Shown here one piece after another: positions 61,706-64,000 of a DNA stretch of 64,000 nucleotides (positions within the stretch are counted from its first letter, which is position 1; the number at the start of each line of letters is the position of its first letter). Both the position numbers and the translations under genes were made by a program. The DNA is taken from assembly GCA_023428025.1 (NCBI GenBank), contig JAEYZN010000006.1, forward strand, positions 74,165 to 138,164, given 5' to 3'. The notes under the pieces are model-generated. The model was not told the origin of the DNA and did no database searches. It was given only the letters and a program-made list of their open reading frames with translations. Origin of the DNA: Bacillota bacterium (GTDB lineage: Bacteria; Bacillota; Clostridia; Christensenellales; SZUA-584).

Positions 61706-62357
61706 AGAGAAGATTGACGTTAAAAAGTCCATATTCAACAGGAACGACCGCATCGCTTATGAGCTGAGCGCCGAAATGTCGGAGAGTGGCACGCTCGTTA
61801 TCAACGTGATGGGCGCTCCCGGCGCGGGCAAGACCTCGGTGATCCGCAGAGCGGCGGCCGGCCTTGGCATGGCGTGCGCCGTGATCGAAGGGGACATTGA
61901 ATCCGACATCGATACGCAGGCGCTCAACGCCGCGGGTATCAAAACGCACCAGATCAACACACACGGTGCCTGCCATCTGGACGCGCCCACCATCCGCAAA
62001 GCGGTCGGCGATTTCGAGGTGCCCAAGGACGGCGTGATGTTCATCGAGAATATCGGCAACCTCGTGTGCCCGGCGGAGTTCAACATCGGCGAGCACGTCA
62101 AGATGCTCATCGTGACGGTGACGGACGGCAGCGACAAGCCGTATAAATACCCGCTGGCGTTTGAAAAGGCGGACATCATCGTGCTGAACAAGGCGGATCT
62201 GCTGCCCTATGTGGACTTCGACGAACGCTTCTTTATGGCGGGGGTAAGGGCGCTGAACCCGAAAGCGCCGGTGATGAAGGTGTCCGCACGGGCCGGCGAG
62301 GGTGTGGACGGGATCGTACAATGGATTCAGGAAAAGAAAAAGAGCCTGGGTGCTTAA
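61698..62357 (+). CDS. hypB: Hydrogenase nickel incorporation GTPase HypB
   Basis: The 219-residue GTPase with Walker A GAPGAGKTS (39-47), switch/metal residues in ENIGNLVCPAEF, and NKADLLPY for guanine recognition. The high-affinity N-terminal CxxCGC motif and the His-rich stretch of other HypB proteins are absent. ATG 61698 is weakly provided with a ribosome binding site (AAGAAGA), and it overlaps both hypA and hypF. Confidence 0.93.
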   Translation: MDKEKIDVKKSIFNRNDRIAYELSAEMSESGTLVINVMGAPGAGKTSVIRRAAAGLGMACAVIEGDIESDIDTQALNAAGIKTHQINTHGACHLDAPTIRKAVGDFEVPKDGVMFIENIGNLVCPAEFNIGEHVKMLIVTVTDGSDKPYKYPLAFEKADIIVLNKADLLPYVDFDERFFMAGVRALNPKAPVMKVSARAGEGVDGIVQWIQEKKKSLGA

Positions 62358-64000
62358 GAATCAAATTATACGGAATCGTGCAAGGGGTGGGTTTCCGCCC
62401 CTTTGTGGTTAAGCTGGCTATTTCGATGGGCGTGACCGGGACGGTGAGGAACAGCGGCGGCATGGTGGACATCACCGCGTGCGGGGAGCGGCCCGTTCTG
62501 GACGCCTTTTTTTCACGCCTCTTTCAGGAGAAACCGGCAGAAGCCCTGATCGTGCATTTTGAGACGGTGGAAATGCCGTTTGTCCACTTTCCCGGTTTTA
62601 CAATCGAATCCAGCGACGACGCCGAAGGCCCCGTCTTCATATCGCCCGACCTGTGCGTCTGCGACGCGTGCGTCAAAGAGATGGAGGACAATGCTGACGC
62701 GCGCCGCGGGCATCCGTTTATCAGCTGTATGGCGTGCGGCCCGCGCTACAGCATCACCTTGGACGCCCCGTACGACCGGGATGCCACGACGATGCGGGAT
62801 TTCGATATGTGCGGTTTCTGCGAAACCCAGTATACGGACAGGGAGGACCGGCGATACCACGCGCAGACGATCTCCTGCCACCGCTGCGGCCCGTATCTGA
62901 TGTATCGGGACAGCAGCGGCGCGGAATCCACGCACGACGCTGCGTTTCAGAAGGCGGTGGAGACCCTTCGGACGGGCGGCGTCATCGCGGTGAAGGGCAT
63001 CGGCGGTTACCACCTGTGCTGCAACCCGTATGACCAAGGCGCGGTGACGCGGCTGCGCGAACTCAAAATGCGCGAACTGAAGCCGTTCGCGGTGATGTTC
63101 CCGGATGTGGACGCCATTCGCAAACATGCGGAAGTATCGCCGGAGGAAGAGACGCTGCTCTTATCCGGCGCGCGCCCTATCGTGTTGCTCAAACAAAAAG
63201 AAAACGGACTCGCGCCCGCGGTGTGTAACGACAGCCGCTTTGTGGGCGCGTTCCTGCCGTATATGCCGCTGCATGTGCTGCTGATGAAATCGTGCGGCCC
63301 GCTGGTGATGACCAGCGCGAACGTATCGGATGAACCCATCGTCAAGGACGACGAGCCCATGCTGGAATGGCGCGGGCTCAGCGGCGTTCTGTACAACACG
63401 AGGCGGATCGCCGCGCGGCTGGACGACTCCGTCGTAAAGGTGACGGCGGGGAAGACGCAGATGATACGGCGGTCGCGCGGATACGCGCCGCTGCCGGCGA
63501 TCCAGAAAGGCTTCGGCAAGGGGACGGTGTTTGCGGCGGGCGGGCAGCTGAAGTCCGCGTTTTGCCTCGCGTCCGGGCCGTTCGCGTACATGAGCCCGCA
63601 CATCGGCGATCTGGACAGCGGCGGCTGCATCGACGCATACCGCGAAAGCCTCGCGCGCATGCAAAAGCTGCTGCGCATCAAACCGGAGCTGGCCGTGTGC
63701 GACCTGCATCCGGGTTACGCGTCCACGGAGATTGCGGAGAGCTTGGAACTGCCGCTGCTGCGCGTGCAGCATCACCACGCCCACATCGCGTCCGTGATGG
63801 CCGAACACGCCATTGACGCGCCGGTAATCGGCATCGCGTTCGACGGCACGGGCTGGGGCGGTGGCGGTTCCGTCTGGGGCGGCGAGTTTCTGGTCTGCCG
63901 TGACCACACATTCGAGCGGGCCGGGCATATCAAGCCGGTGCGCTTTCAGGGGGGCGACGAGGCGATGAAGGACGCGTCCAAAAGCGCGATGCTCTACCTG
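62321..64000 (+). CDS. hypF: Carbamoyltransferase HypF (3' end beyond the window)
   Basis: 560 codons without stop to the window edge. The N-terminal acylphosphatase domain is GIVQGVGFRPFVVK. The zinc-finger region follows: CVCDACVKEM and CMACGPRYS, then CGFCETQY and CHRCGPYL. Next come the YrdC-like domain (GGVIAVKGIGGYHLCC) and the start of the Kae1-like domain (VQHHHAHIASVMAEH, FDGTGWGGGGSVWGGEF). It makes the CN ligand of the [NiFe] centre with HypE. About 190 residues are missing by comparison with the E. coli protein (750). ATG 62321 lies 37 bases inside hypB; no strong ribosome binding site is present. This frame is the only one including the acylphosphatase motif. Confidence 0.93.
   Translation, partial: MDSGKEKEPGCLRIKLYGIVQGVGFRPFVVKLAISMGVTGTVRNSGGMVDITACGERPVLDAFFSRLFQEKPAEALIVHFETVEMPFVHFPGFTIESSDDAEGPVFISPDLCVCDACVKEMEDNADARRGHPFISCMACGPRYSITLDAPYDRDATTMRDFDMCGFCETQYTDREDRRYHAQTISCHRCGPYLMYRDSSGAESTHDAAFQKAVETLRTGGVIAVKGIGGYHLCCNPYDQGAVTRLRELKMRELKPFAVMFPDVDAIRKHAEVSPEEETLLLSGARPIVLLKQKENGLAPAVCNDSRFVGAFLPYMPLHVLLMKSCGPLVMTSANVSDEPIVKDDEPMLEWRGLSGVLYNTRRIAARLDDSVVKVTAGKTQMIRRSRGYAPLPAIQKGFGKGTVFAAGGQLKSAFCLASGPFAYMSPHIGDLDSGGCIDAYRESLARMQKLLRIKPELAVCDLHPGYASTEIAESLELPLLRVQHHHAHIASVMAEHAIDAPVIGIAFDGTGWGGGGSVWGGEFLVCRDHTFERAGHIKPVRFQGGDEAMKDASKSAMLYL

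Overview
The window reads as a chromosomal segment of a GC-rich, anaerobic, endospore-lineage Firmicute (class Clostridia, possibly an Oscillospirales- or Christensenellales-type gut bacterium). The evidence is the sporulation genes yabP, yabQ and a spoVB-type flippase, a T-box leader, an Rrf2 regulator of sulfur metabolism, ferredoxin-dependent 2-oxoacid oxidoreductase, an Ech-type [NiFe] hydrogenase, and strong AGGAGG ribosome binding sites. The taxon is inferred; no rRNA gene is present.

Layout. 0-2.5 kb: a membrane-anchored NlpC/P60 cell-wall hydrolase and a non-coding stretch with small ORF remnants. 2.5-13.4 kb: a sugar island with a YesN/LytS-type two-component system plus a sensing sugar-binding lipoprotein, a MITE-like hairpin repeat, an Mgl/Rbs-type ABC importer, L-fucose isomerase and fucose mutarotase. 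13.5-18.7 kb: galT-galK, a GH1 glycosidase and a GPH-family transporter. 18.7-19.2 kb: a small DUF559 gene enclosed by inverted REP-like repeats. 19.3-23.3 kb (minus): GH36 alpha-galactosidase and GH13 alpha-glucosidase. 23.5-26.3 kb (minus): Rrf2 regulator, trans-sulfuration enzyme and MalY/PatB C-S lyase. 26.7-30.2 kb (minus): a long FtsA-like protein, a possible immunity-type protein and tRNA-Ser(GCU).

30.2-38.4 kb: a T-box-controlled branched-chain amino acid operon, ilvN-ilvC-cimA-leuB-ilvD-ilvB, with a cluster of six hairpins between cimA and leuB. 38.5-39.2 kb: a histidine phosphatase. 39.2-41.8 kb (minus): four-subunit 2-oxoacid:ferredoxin oxidoreductase. 42-47.5 kb: SDR, secA, prfB and a flavodoxin/ferredoxin protein. 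47.5-49.6 kb: yabP-yabQ-divIC-ppx. 49.5-55.9 kb (minus): flippase, YabN/MazG and HU, then a PlsC-like acyltransferase translationally coupled to a MelB-like transporter. 56.3-64 kb: echABCDEF followed by hypA, hypB and hypF; hypF runs off the window end.

How it fits together. Host or plant galactosides, glucosides and fucose are sensed, imported and fed to the Leloir pathway and glycolysis. Branched-chain 2-oxoacids connect the ilv operon to the ferredoxin oxidoreductase. Reduced ferredoxin can be reoxidised by the Ech hydrogenase with H2 evolution and ion pumping. Most of the window is housekeeping or metabolic. The least explained parts are the DUF559 inverted-repeat cassette, the MITE-like element, the hairpin cluster, the acyltransferase/MelB-like pair and the FtsA-like protein with beta-grasp-like repeats.
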